A stretch of DNA of 64,000 bases from JARRKU01 sp963675565 (GTDB lineage Bacteria; Desulfobacterota; Desulfobacteria; Desulfobacterales; Desulfosarcinaceae): positions 1,302,001 through 1,366,000 of the forward strand of contig CAXXYD010000004.1 of the NCBI GenBank assembly GCA_963675565.2, in the 5' to 3' direction. Position 1 is the first letter of the stretch. Every line of letters begins with the position of its first letter. The position numbers and the translations under genes were made by a program. The notes under the pieces are model-generated. The model worked only from the letters and a program-made list of their open reading frames with translations, was not told the origin of the DNA and did not search any database. Shown one piece after another: positions 8,008 through 16,485 of the stretch.

Positions 8008-11000
8008 TCATGGAAATGCCAGCGTCGCTTTGCAATAAAAATTCACTTCGGGTTTTAAACTCGGATTGTTCTCGTCCGTATCGAAGTAGTTGAACTCCTC
8101 GTCCAGCAGATTGGTCGCCCCTACGCTGATAAACCCGTGACGGCCGGGCAGGCGGTACTGCAGGGACGCATCGATCACCCAGAAGGCGTCGTCGTCGGTG
8201 GTGAAGGTGCCGGGGAAGTTGATATCGATGGACTCGAAATCGCCTTCCTGCATCACATAGGTCGCCTTTACCCCCGCGCTTATTCCCGAGGGATGGAATA
8301 TTTTGACACCCATCGGAATTTTATGGGTGGTAAGTTCGCGTATGCCTTCGGTCAGGCCCTCTTCACGTTCGATGTCTTCAAAGAGATATTCGGCACTGAG
8401 CGCCACCCAGGGATGGGGGGCCCAGTAAAGATACGCCCTTGCCAGCTTCTCGTCCCAATCGAACTCCTCACCGCCACTCATTGGCGGCACGACCAGATCC
8501 CTGGTGTAATACTCAATGCCGCCGTACAAGTTCTTTGAGAACTTGTGTTCGACGGCCCCGCCGTAGGTCCAGGCACGGGTGGCGTTGGTGTCATCGAAAA
8601 ACTGGTTGAACCCGGCCACCTGGGTCGGTTCGAGGGTCTGGTTGGTAATCAGGGTTCTCTTGAAAGTCCGGAATGCCGCCGCTCGGAAGGTGGTGTTTTC
8701 CAGCAACTGCCAGGTGATGCCCAGTTTGGGATTGACCTGGGTTTCGTCCATGTCCCAATCGGTCCGGTTATCCTCCTGGTCATAGGCATCCAAGCTGGCC
8801 CCTAAGGTCAGGGTCAACTCCTTCCACGGTGTGATATGGGTATACACATAGATATTGTCGTGGGTGATGTCCAGATCGGGCGCGGGCAGATTAAAAACCG
8901 TACCAAACAGGAGCCCGCCCATATAGTAGTATGCCTCACTTTGAGCGAAATCCTGACTGATATTGAAATGTCCTGCCCCAACGATTGTTTTAAAGTGTTG
9001 GGAACGGTACAAGTGCTGCAGCTCGCCGCTGCGGGCATCCTGCTCCGCAGTTTGATTAAAGAAATAATCCACGTAGGGCGGCGGAGGCGGACCCCCGAGA
9101 AACCTGGGATCCAGGTCGAACAAGTTGAATTGTTCGTTGTCGGCCTCCTGATAGGCGAAATTGGCAATAAGGGTTGACCGGGGTGAAAAGTCGTGGCGCA
9201 GACCCAACCGCCAGGAATCGGTGTCGTCCTCCTGACGAAAGGTAGGCAGAAAAGCGTCTTCGTAAAAGAGCATACGCAAGTCGCCCTGCTCTGTCTCTCT
9301 CCTCCGGAACTCCGCCTGGATGCTGGTTGCGGGGCTGATTTCATATTGGGCAAAGATGTTGCCGATAGCGTCCGCCTGGTCGGCATTATCGCGCCAGCCG
9401 TCAGTCTCGAACCGGCTGTAACCCGCACTGAGGGAGAGGCTGTCGTAGATGGCGGAAACAACGCCTTCAGCGGCCCAGGTGCCCCCCTGCCCCAGCATGC
9501 CGCTGACCTGGGCAGTGGCCCGGTTGCGGTTGAACATGGGGTTGAACTCGTTGAAGGCGGTGTCGGCCGCCCCGCTGGAGCTGATCAGAAAGAGGTTGCT
9601 CTCGGCCAGTCCGGGTTGGATGGGGGTAATGTTGGACGGCTGCAGGAGCTGGCTCTGGAGCAACTCGCTGACCCGGGCAATTTCGTGGCGCGGCAGAGCG
9701 GCGTAAGAGTCAGCCAGGAAACGGTGGGCCGAGTGGTTGCCCGGATCGGTGTTCACCGCTGCGTAGCCTTCGGCCAGGGCACGCTGCTGGAATCCCAGGT
9801 CGCCGTAAATACGGGCCAGGCTGGCACTGCGGGCAGCCAGATCGGAATCCAGCAGCAACTTGGAGCGATAGACAGCCCGGTTGTCGTTCAGTTCGATGGC
9901 CGTCTGCAAATCCTGCAGGGCCTCCACCGGCCGGTTGACGGTCTGTTTGCGGATGGCATCGTAGAACCAGGGGGTGGGGTCATTGGGGTCGAGCTTCTTG
10001 GCCTCGGCGTATTCGCGGCCGTCATACTTGGTGTTCTTCTCTTCGAAGTAAGCTTTGCCCAGATAGCTGCGGATCAGCGCGTTGTTGGGATCGAGGCTGG
10101 CGGCGGTCTCGATTTGCTGTCGGCCTTCCTGAAGCTGGCCGTCTCGGATTTTAGCTAATCCGAGCCCCAATCGCGGCAGGGGATCGGCCTGGTCCAGGGC
10201 GATGGCCTGGGTAAAGGCCTCTGCTGCCGCAGCGGTTTTCACCTGGGAAAGGCGGGCAAACCCGAGGACCGTCTGGGTTCGGGAAAGGCCGGGATCCAGG
10301 GTTGCGGCCCGCCTGGCAGCCGCGAGAGCGTCATCCAGGTTGCCGAACGACATCTGCAGTTCGGCCAGGCGGGCCCAGGCCAGGGCATTATCAGGTTCGA
10401 GCTCAACGGCCGCTTTGAGGCTCTCCCGGGCCTTTTCCAGGTCGAAGCCAGCCTGCCGGGCATAGGAGAGTGCAATTCGGGGGGCTGCCGAGCGGGGCGA
10501 AGCTTCAGATGCCTGATTGGCCAGTGCCAGGGCACGTTCTTTTTCGTTGCGGACCACGGCGATCACCGATTGCAGGGCCAGGGCATCGCCGTGGCCTGGC
10601 GCCAAGTCTAACGCCTTGTCGAGATCGGCGGATGCCCCTTCGATCTGACCGGTGGCCAGCCTCCCGGAGGCCCGCTGAATTAGAAAGCGGGGATCGCTGG
10701 TGTCCGGAGACATCTCACCCGCCGAGGGCGCCCGATACACCACCGGCGGATAGTATAGGGCCCACTGAACGGCATCCCTGGGCCGGACCACCGTTTTGAG
10801 AACCGGTGCCTGTCCCTTTAGGGCTTCGGCCGACTGGCCGCCGGCAAGAGAGAGTTCGCCCCGGTCGTTGGCCGCCAGCACCCCGCCTTCAAAAATGGTG
10901 ATATTCGTCCGGTCCGGCTTGACGGCGATGAAAAACTCGGTGCCGCGCACACCGGCAGTGAGAAACGGGGTCTTGACCTTGAGCCCGTTAAAAATCCTGC

Positions 11001-11355
11001 TGAAAAAATGGGCCGCCCCTTTCTGCAGTCCCACCACCGATGTGGTCGTGCCTTCGGTCCCCTCAAGGGTGATGATACTGCCGGCATTCAGCCGCAGCAC
11101 CGACTGGTTGGCCAGCAGAAGACTGGCACGGCCATTGTCTCCCACCCGGATGGTATCTCCGGGGCATAAGGCCTGGTTGAGAGCCATTACAGCCCATCCG
11201 CCCTCTCCGGCCGCCTGTACCTCGACGATGCCCTGAACGGAAGCCGCCTGGGCCGCCCAGGAATCGCAGGTTGCCGCATTGGCCGGGCGCGACAAGTTTA
11301 AGGGGATGATGTTCAGTACGCAACACAAAAGACAGGAACGCACAAATGACGTCAT
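8008..11355 (-). CDS. FecR domain-TPR-outer-membrane barrel fusion
   Basis: 1115 residues; AAAGGAGAGG lies upstream of the ATG. Signal peptide 1-27 (PANA|A). FecR domain at about 40-150, with LRLNAGSIITLEG and VRGTEFFIAV, the typical FecR core. TPR array at about 220-560 with repeats such as ALAWARLAELQMSFGNLDDA. The last roughly 520 residues are rich in alternating aromatic/polar strands with short turns, like a TonB-dependent-receptor-type barrel (RPTF-like strands, DxN turns), ending in KATLAFP. No plug domain or TonB box was found, so transport by a TonB route is doubtful. The protein probably sits in the outer membrane with FecR and TPR parts in the periplasm. One TTGGGA-N6-TCCCAA palindrome lies 363 bases upstream. 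Confidence 0.85.
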   Translation of the reverse strand: MTSFVRSCLLCCVLNIIPLNLSRPANAATCDSWAAQAASVQGIVEVQAAGEGGWAVMALNQALCPGDTIRVGDNGRASLLLANQSVLRLNAGSIITLEGTEGTTTSVVGLQKGAAHFFSRIFNGLKVKTPFLTAGVRGTEFFIAVKPDRTNITIFEGGVLAANDRGELSLAGGQSAEALKGQAPVLKTVVRPRDAVQWALYYPPVVYRAPSAGEMSPDTSDPRFLIQRASGRLATGQIEGASADLDKALDLAPGHGDALALQSVIAVVRNEKERALALANQASEASPRSAAPRIALSYARQAGFDLEKARESLKAAVELEPDNALAWARLAELQMSFGNLDDALAAARRAATLDPGLSRTQTVLGFARLSQVKTAAAAEAFTQAIALDQADPLPRLGLGLAKIRDGQLQEGRQQIETAASLDPNNALIRSYLGKAYFEEKNTKYDGREYAEAKKLDPNDPTPWFYDAIRKQTVNRPVEALQDLQTAIELNDNRAVYRSKLLLDSDLAARSASLARIYGDLGFQQRALAEGYAAVNTDPGNHSAHRFLADSYAALPRHEIARVSELLQSQLLQPSNITPIQPGLAESNLFLISSSGAADTAFNEFNPMFNRNRATAQVSGMLGQGGTWAAEGVVSAIYDSLSLSAGYSRFETDGWRDNADQADAIGNIFAQYEISPATSIQAEFRRRETEQGDLRMLFYEDAFLPTFRQEDDTDSWRLGLRHDFSPRSTLIANFAYQEADNEQFNLFDLDPRFLGGPPPPPYVDYFFNQTAEQDARSGELQHLYRSQHFKTIVGAGHFNISQDFAQSEAYYYMGGLLFGTVFNLPAPDLDITHDNIYVYTHITPWKELTLTLGASLDAYDQEDNRTDWDMDETQVNPKLGITWQLLENTTFRAAAFRTFKRTLITNQTLEPTQVAGFNQFFDDTNATRAWTYGGAVEHKFSKNLYGGIEYYTRDLVVPPMSGGEEFDWDEKLARAYLYWAPHPWVALSAEYLFEDIEREEGLTEGIRELTTHKIPMGVKIFHPSGISAGVKATYVMQEGDFESIDINFPGTFTTDDDAFWVIDASLQYRLPGRHGFISVGATNLLDEEFNYFDTDENNPSLKPEVNFYCKATLAFP

Positions 11356-11598
11356 CGAAGGGCACCTCTCCTTTCGCGTTTTACATTAAACGCCGTTATG
11401 CACACGGCAAGGTCGGAACAACGACCTTCGTGCCTGCTTATCTTCAGGAAAACACCTGACAGTGGCACCCGTGGCCATAAAAGCAGAACAAGGCGACCAG
11501 CCACGCATCATGAGGGAAAAAGCGTTAAACAGTCCAAGGCAGGAAACGTACAGCGTCAATCCATGTGCAATTTAAACATACATGCCCAGCGGTAGCGC

Positions 11599-11618
11599 TT
11601 GCACCTTAAGTGGTGCAA
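11599..11618. promoter_or_regulatory. Inverted repeat TTGCACC-N6-GGTGCAA
   Basis: Perfect 7-base arms around TTAAGT. It lies 244 bases upstream of the FecR-TPR-barrel start. It resembles the 14779-14799 repeat (arms CCTTGCG/CGCAAGG, core CTTAA), so it may be a second operator type shared by this locus. The function is inferred only. Confidence 0.4.
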
Positions 11619-11718
11619 CGGTACTGAAACGATAATGCAAAATTCGACAATATGGAGACCGGATGGCGCGGGCCCCAACAAAACCACCCATCCGGCATTT
11701 GCTCGTGACGGCAAGAAA

Positions 11719-11736
11719 TTGGGATACAATTCCCAA
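11719..11736. promoter_or_regulatory. Palindromic operator-like site, copy 1 (TTGGGA-N6-TCCCAA)
   Basis: Perfect 6-base arms (TTGGGA at 11719-11724, TCCCAA at 11731-11736) around TACAAT. Two further copies lie at 14736-14753 and 14884-14905. It is upstream of the FecR-TPR-barrel gene and is probably a binding site for a dimeric regulator. Confidence 0.6.
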
Positions 11737-11850
11737 ATATATTCACATTACATGCAATATGCGTGCTTGTAAAGAAAAAATTTTAACCACAGCCCCTTGG
11801 TATTGCACTTAACATTTTAATATAATGGATTATTACTTAGAACAGGGTGC

Positions 11851-11895
11851 CACAAAAAACAGCCATACCGCAGGATAACCCCCCTGCGGTATGGC
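11851..11895 (-). terminator. Rho-independent terminator of the DUF6502-DUF5666 unit
   Basis: 12-base perfect stem GCCATACCGCAG (11862-11873) with CTGCGGTATGGC (11884-11895) and a 10-base loop. Read on the minus strand, the stem is followed by TGTTTTTTGT. It lies 94 bases past the stop of the DUF5666 gene. Confidence 0.8.
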
Positions 11896-11988
11896 CGGAT
11901 ATTGGGTAGTATTTTGCCTAATTATTAGGAATTAGTTTTCATAATGGAAGCGATTTGCCCCTGGCGTCGGACATTGCACATCCGCACG

Positions 11989-13449
11989 CTAATCCACAGT
12001 GACCAGGGTGACGGATTTCCAGTCCACGCTGCCTCCGGGCAGCAGGGGCAGGGCCCCCCGTGCCTCCACCCAAACCCCCTGGGCAACGATGGCCCAGAAG
12101 GCGCGCCGCGTTATAGGCACTTCATCGTCCATGAAAAAGCCATCGTCCGGAATCGTGTCCGTGTCGATGACAACCCCGTTGATCGATAATGAGGGTTCCA
12201 TATCGGACAGGACGGTGCCCCGGATGTTCACCTTGTCCTGCACCTCCGGCAGGCTGATGACTTGCCAGGCCAGCACGGTCCCACCGATAACCCCCCCCTT
12301 GATCACCAGATGGTTGCCGCTGGCCAGGTCGTCGAAACGGTCGACGAGACCAGAAAAACGGGTCAAAGCGTTGGTCTCTATGGTTAACGCTTCCAGGCCG
12401 GCCAGTTCAAGGGTTCCGTTGGCATCGTCTTTATCGGTGAGATCCGACTCAGCCCTGAACGGCTGGCTGAAAGTGATCTTTTCGGCGGCGATGGTGTTCT
12501 GTGTCAATTCTCCTTCCAGTTCGATGCGCACGCCGGCCAGCAGGTCCTCTTGTGTTCCGCCGATAAAAACGGTGTCCGCGGTGATCTCAAAAGGGTAGTC
12601 TTCCAGGAAAAACGGGCCGGAGACGGTGTCTTGCCGGACAATGCCCTCGATCTCTATCTGGCCGCTCACGGTATCCCCGAGGCGCTTGTAGGGCCGCACA
12701 TCATCAGCAATGAGGACACTGCCTCCGCTGGACAGCGGGCCGGATGCACAGACCCGCATGCCGTCGGCTATCCCGCCCGGATCGAGGGCGCTGAGATCCG
12801 CCTGGTCGTAATCAACGGCAAAGCCATTGATGGTGAACTGCCGGCTGCCCGTATCCAGGTCGCCCACCGGCCCGGTAATTTTCAGAATGGCATCGGGGGC
12901 GGCGGAATCGGCCAACTTCAGGAGAAACGATGCCTGGATCTGTCCGGTGTCGTCAAAAAAGCCCGACACCTCGACCAGATTTCCGGTCGTCAGGGTATTG
13001 AGGGTCGCCCCTTTCAACAAAGTCCGGTCGCTTATGATGACCGACTGGCCGAGGATGGTCAGCAGGGTGTTGTATGGATCGATATTGTCGATAGATGCAA
13101 TGGGCCCGATGAGCAACGATTCATAGATGACTGCCGCAGCCACACCGTTTTCAGGGTCATCCAGTCGACCGTTGACCTGAACGACTCGACCGGGATCCAG
13201 ATAATCGAATACGGATTGATCGCCGCTGCCCTTAAACACACCGTCAATATAGACATCGGCCTCCCGGGTATCGAATCGAACCCCGTTGACCCACACGCTT
13301 CCGATATCGGTGATCTCTCCGGAGCTGGTCACGCCGGTTCCGCCGATCCCGCCCCCGGCGGACAAGCTGCCATCTCCACCGCAGGAAAAAAGACATAGTA
13401 CGCAGAGCGCTGCCGACAGATAAAAAAGATGCTTAAAAAAAGGCTTCAT
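11989..13449 (-). CDS. DUF5666-repeat lipoprotein
   Basis: 486 residues with a lipoprotein signal peptide; the lipobox is LFSC (Cys near residue 23), followed by a Gly/Ser tether (GGDGSLSAGGGIGGTG). The mature part is several repeats of a small beta-rich unit of DUF5666 type, each with a core like VNGVRFDT, LDPGRVVQVNGRL, LTTGNLVEVSGFF and INGFAVDYDQA. It should be anchored in the inner or outer membrane facing the periplasm or surface; the +2 residue Gly does not indicate retention by the Asp rule. The role is unknown. AAGGA upstream of the ATG lies inside the end of the DUF6502 gene, 6 bases away, so the two are probably translated together. Confidence 0.8.
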   Translation of the reverse strand: MKPFFKHLFYLSAALCVLCLFSCGGDGSLSAGGGIGGTGVTSSGEITDIGSVWVNGVRFDTREADVYIDGVFKGSGDQSVFDYLDPGRVVQVNGRLDDPENGVAAAVIYESLLIGPIASIDNIDPYNTLLTILGQSVIISDRTLLKGATLNTLTTGNLVEVSGFFDDTGQIQASFLLKLADSAAPDAILKITGPVGDLDTGSRQFTINGFAVDYDQADLSALDPGGIADGMRVCASGPLSSGGSVLIADDVRPYKRLGDTVSGQIEIEGIVRQDTVSGPFFLEDYPFEITADTVFIGGTQEDLLAGVRIELEGELTQNTIAAEKITFSQPFRAESDLTDKDDANGTLELAGLEALTIETNALTRFSGLVDRFDDLASGNHLVIKGGVIGGTVLAWQVISLPEVQDKVNIRGTVLSDMEPSLSINGVVIDTDTIPDDGFFMDDEVPITRRAFWAIVAQGVWVEARGALPLLPGGSVDWKSVTLVTVD

Positions 13450-13455
13450 GGTGGT

Positions 13456-14286
13456 TCAGTCCTTTTCTCCTTCCTTGTAGCGCTTTTGAAAATAGTACAC
13501 GCCCAAGCCGGCACCGTAACGGTCGGTCCCCTTCACACGGGGATTGGCGTCACGGTCGTTCTCGGCCAGCCACCTGTCGAGTTCCTCGAGCAGCGCCTGG
13601 GCGGATGTTGCCGCTAAGTCGCGAAATACAGGCAGCGCTTCCAGGGGCAGATTGTCGTACTTGACCTTTCTCTGGAACCGTCTATCAGGTCCACTGGCCT
13701 GCAGGTTATGATCGATGGTGTCAATAAGATGCCCGGCGTCGGTGCCGAGGATATGCAGTTTGACCTCATCATCTTTTTCGGGGACATAGGACCGCGTCAG
13801 CAGTCTGACCCTGTCGTCCTCCGTTTTCTCGACCACTCCGGCATTGATCAATTCGTCGAGAACCGCCCGAAACGGCAGATCGCCGCTGTACTTGCGCACC
13901 AGTTCGGCAAAGGTTCTGCCCTCACCGACCAGGGGCAGCGGCCGGGGGCCGCCTTCGGCGTCGATGAAGTCGCGTTCGCGCCGCCATGCGGTGGTAACCC
14001 GTACGGCCCGGTTATAGCGCTCGGCCAGATCGGTGTCCGAAGGGCGCGGCATCTCCATGACCCTTTTGACCTCCTTGCGCGACAATCCGGTCAGAATGGA
14101 AACACGTGAAATAGATTGCTTGCGGCCGTCGAGGCCGAACTCCTTTTCGGCAACGTCCACATAGACCCACTTGGCAATGTCGCTGAAGGTGCGGAAGGAC
14201 AGATTGTTGCGCAGCAGAATACGCACGAGGGGGCGCATGATCCTGACAATGGCTTTGGTTAGCGTTTTTAAGACGATTGATTGCAT
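13456..14286 (-). CDS. DUF6502 family protein, putative DNA-binding regulator
   Basis: 276 residues, no signal peptide or TM segment. The N-terminal third (FSDIAKWVYVDVAEKEF, then SISRVSILTGLSRKEVKRV) reads like a winged helix or helix-turn-helix: a helix, a turn at LTGLS and a basic recognition helix RKEVKRV. I recognise the family as DUF6502, often found next to DUF5666 genes; its biochemical role is not established to my knowledge. The C-terminal half (from about 150) is a separate domain with a basic tail. First gene of the unit that includes the DUF5666 lipoprotein. Its upstream region carries two TTGGGA-N6-TCCCAA palindromes, so autoregulation is a reasonable hypothesis. Confidence 0.75.
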   Translation of the reverse strand: MQSIVLKTLTKAIVRIMRPLVRILLRNNLSFRTFSDIAKWVYVDVAEKEFGLDGRKQSISRVSILTGLSRKEVKRVMEMPRPSDTDLAERYNRAVRVTTAWRRERDFIDAEGGPRPLPLVGEGRTFAELVRKYSGDLPFRAVLDELINAGVVEKTEDDRVRLLTRSYVPEKDDEVKLHILGTDAGHLIDTIDHNLQASGPDRRFQRKVKYDNLPLEALPVFRDLAATSAQALLEELDRWLAENDRDANPRVKGTDRYGAGLGVYYFQKRYKEGEKD

Positions 14287-14468
14287 GTAAATTAGATATC
14301 AGTCCAGCTCAATGGTTGCATTTTTCCATCGTTTTACGTGATGCAAGAACCATGCACGGCTCGTCCAGGCCAGCCTCCTATATTGGGCCCTTTTTGTCAA
14401 ACCGTACCTTAATAAATTGGGCATAAGTCACCACTCAAATGATTAATACGAACGTGCTGCATAGATAC

Positions 14469-14491
14469 CCCGCTTAGGGCGGGCCTTTTTT
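14469..14491 (+). terminator. Orphan hairpin plus T tract
   Basis: CCCGC (14469-14473) pairs with GCGGG (14479-14483), followed by CC and TTTTTT. No plus-strand gene lies upstream in this divergent region, so it may end a small RNA or antisense transcript. The stem is only 5 bases. Confidence 0.45.
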
Positions 14492-14735
14492 CATCGCTCA
14501 TGTCCGGCGGCAATAGCGGATTTGCCTTTGCGTGACACGCAAGGGAGGTTTGAACTGTTCTTGCATCGGGAAACAGGCTGCTGCCCCGGCAGCACCCAAT
14601 ATACATTATATCCTATTTTTTGTGGCATTTTATTCACAAGTCAATCATACCAAAAAGCCGTCAAAGTTCTTAAGCACTCTGTATTACACAATATTTATAA
14701 TTCTCAAGGTTTGGGTACAATTATTGCGTCTATTT

Positions 14736-14753
14736 TTGGGAATTATATCCCAT
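14736..14753. promoter_or_regulatory. Palindromic operator-like site, copy 2
   Basis: TTGGGA-ATTATA-TCCCAT: five of six arm positions pair, with the same 6-base spacer as the other copies. It lies 450 bases upstream of the DUF6502 start and 461 upstream of the DUF4382 start. Confidence 0.5.
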
Positions 14754-14778
14754 TAATGATGCGAGTTCATATTCGCAC

Positions 14779-14799
14779 CCTTGCGCTTAACCCGCAAGG
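14779..14799. promoter_or_regulatory. Inverted repeat CCTTGCG-N7-CGCAAGG
   Basis: Perfect 7-base arms around CTTAACC, between palindrome copies 2 and 3. The core resembles the 11599 repeat. The function is unknown. Confidence 0.35.
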
Positions 14800-14882
14800 C
14801 AATCCAAATACATAATATTAATGATAAATCAGGATAAAAAAAACCATGGAAACAGTGCAATTGGATTTGACTTCAGGCCATT

Positions 14883-14906
14883 TATTTGGGATATATTTCC
14901 CAAATA
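14883..14906. promoter_or_regulatory. Palindromic operator-like site, copy 3 (best copy)
   Basis: TATTTGGGA-TATATT-TCCCAAATA, 9-base perfect arms with the same 6-base spacer. It lies 308 bases before the DUF4382 lipoprotein start. Confidence 0.6.
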
Positions 14907-15213
14907 CTGTTCTGTTTTCTATCCTGCATTGCCCGGCGGGGCCCAAGTCATTTCCTTGGGCCTCAATATTTGCGCAAATCAGAAAGGCCGGCCCTCAAAA
15001 CCCTGACCGCAGCGGTCTTGCTTGTGCGGCCGCCGCTTGCGCGTGAACTGTTTCACATTCGTTTCGTTCAGCCCTTTCAGCGGCATGGCTGACCTGACGC
15101 ATATCCGTTGAATCGTCCCAAAGAGATCCGGAAGATGAATCTACCCGAATGCAAACGTCGTAAAATAGAGGGTCCCCAAGGGGACCATGCAAACACAGAA
15201 GGAGAAAGAAGCA

Positions 15214-16485
15214 ATGAAAAAATTCAAAGCGGCAGCATGGATATTGTTGATTGTTCCGTTTGTTTTCCTTTGGTCCTGTGGAGGGGGTGGAGGATCGGCC
15301 GGATCGTCAACGAGCGATGGTTCCGGAACCTTGAGCCTCAGCCTGGTGGATGCCCCGGTAGGATCTTACAAGGCGGTCTATGTCACCATCGGAGAGGTGC
15401 AGGTGTGCATGGAAGCCGGCACCTGCGACAACCAGGGCGAGGGGGACGATTGTGAGTGCCAATGGGAGACTGTGGACACCCTCAACCAGACATTCAACCT
15501 GCTGGAACTGGTCAACGGTGTAACAGCCAGTTTGGGCCAAAAGGATCTTGCGGCCGGAACCTACCATCAGATGCGGCTGCTGCTTCACGATGTACAAGAC
15601 CTCTCGGATAACATTCTCGGCAATGCCCACCCTTATCCCCAGTATTTGATCGATGAGGATGACGAGGAACACGAGATGAAAGTGCCCAGCGGATACCAGA
15701 CCGGTATCAAACTGGTGCACCCGTTCGATATCGACAGCGGTTTGACCACCGAACTGATTCTGGATTTCGATGTGGCCCGCAGTGTGGTCAAAGCCGGCAA
15801 CAGCGGAAAATATCTATTGAAGCCGACCATCAAAGTCATCGGCACCTATAACCGGGCGATTGTTTCCGGCATCGTAACCACCACCGATGGCGAGCCGCCT
15901 GCCCCTCTGGAAGGGGCGATAGTGACCGCCTGGTATCAGGATGCCGATGACAACTGGGTGGCTGCCGCGAGCGCGGGCACGGATGTTGACGGTGGCTACA
16001 TGCTCTACCTGAACCTGTATATCGGCAATGACCTTGAACCAGTGCCCACCGAATACAAGCTTGTGGCCACGGCCCAGGGTTACGAGCCCGCGTGCACCAG
16101 CCTGATTGTGGAAGCCGGCCAGACTTATGCGGATACGGACTTTGCCCTTTCGGCGACCGCAACGGATACGGTGACAGGGACCATTACGGGAAAAGCACCG
16201 GCGCCGTATCCGGATTCGGGAAATGCACCCGTGGTGATTGTCAGCTTCAACCGGCAAGTCGGTGAATGTGTGATGGACCCGATCGAAACTGCGTTCGTCA
16301 TTGTTTCCGCAGGCGATGCGAACGTCTACAACAGCGATGATGGGACATTTAGTTACACCTATACGATCGATCTTCCGGCCGGTGTGTACAATGTGATTGC
16401 TTCGAGCGAGGGATTGGCATCAGTGGCGGAAGACAACTTCGATACCCGGGCAGGCGTCTTGAATTTTATTTTTACTGCGCCGTAG
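15214..16485 (+). CDS. DUF4382 lipoprotein
   Basis: 423 residues. ATG 15214 is chosen because GGAG (15201-15204) lies 9 bases before it; an upstream in-frame ATG at 15187 has no ribosome site. Lipoprotein signal with lipobox LWSC (residue 22) and a GGGGGSAGSSTSDGSG tether. DUF4382 domain at about 37-190 (LSLSLVDAPVGSYKAVYVTI, then LAAGTYHQMRLLL). Two carboxypeptidase-regulatory-like beta-sandwich stretches follow (about 210-305 IVSGIVTTTDGEPPAPLEGA and 310-423). It is an exported lipid-anchored protein with adhesin-like or metal-binding architecture; the function is unknown. It shares its Gly tether style and palindrome-bearing upstream region with the divergent DUF5666/DUF6502 unit. Confidence 0.8.
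   Translation: MKKFKAAAWILLIVPFVFLWSCGGGGGSAGSSTSDGSGTLSLSLVDAPVGSYKAVYVTIGEVQVCMEAGTCDNQGEGDDCECQWETVDTLNQTFNLLELVNGVTASLGQKDLAAGTYHQMRLLLHDVQDLSDNILGNAHPYPQYLIDEDDEEHEMKVPSGYQTGIKLVHPFDIDSGLTTELILDFDVARSVVKAGNSGKYLLKPTIKVIGTYNRAIVSGIVTTTDGEPPAPLEGAIVTAWYQDADDNWVAAASAGTDVDGGYMLYLNLYIGNDLEPVPTEYKLVATAQGYEPACTSLIVEAGQTYADTDFALSATATDTVTGTITGKAPAPYPDSGNAPVVIVSFNRQVGECVMDPIETAFVIVSAGDANVYNSDDGTFSYTYTIDLPAGVYNVIASSEGLASVAEDNFDTRAGVLNFIFTAP

Larger units (their letters stand above)
11356..11988. other. Intergenic region with palindromes and a terminator
   Basis: 633 bases with no convincing gene. It holds an inverted repeat TTGCACC-N6-GGTGCAA (11599-11618), a hairpin CCGGATGG...CCATCCGG (11659-11695), the palindrome TTGGGA-N6-TCCCAA (11719-11736) and a minus-strand terminator (11855-11895). 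It is AT-richer than its neighbours. It serves as the upstream region of the FecR-TPR-barrel gene and the downstream end of the DUF6502-DUF5666 unit. Confidence 0.7.
14287..15213. other. Divergent intergenic region with regulatory repeats
   Basis: 927 bases between the divergent DUF6502 and DUF4382 genes; the short frames here look like chance. It contains an orphan plus-strand terminator (14469-14491), an inverted repeat TTGCGTG-A-CACGCAA (14528-14542), two TTGGGA-type palindromes (14736-14753, 14884-14905), an inverted repeat CCTTGCG-N7-CGCAAGG (14779-14799), and a 16-base palindrome GGTCCCC-AA-GGGGACC (15171-15186) just before the DUF4382 ribosome site. It is markedly AT-rich at 14600-14910. 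Confidence 0.7.
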
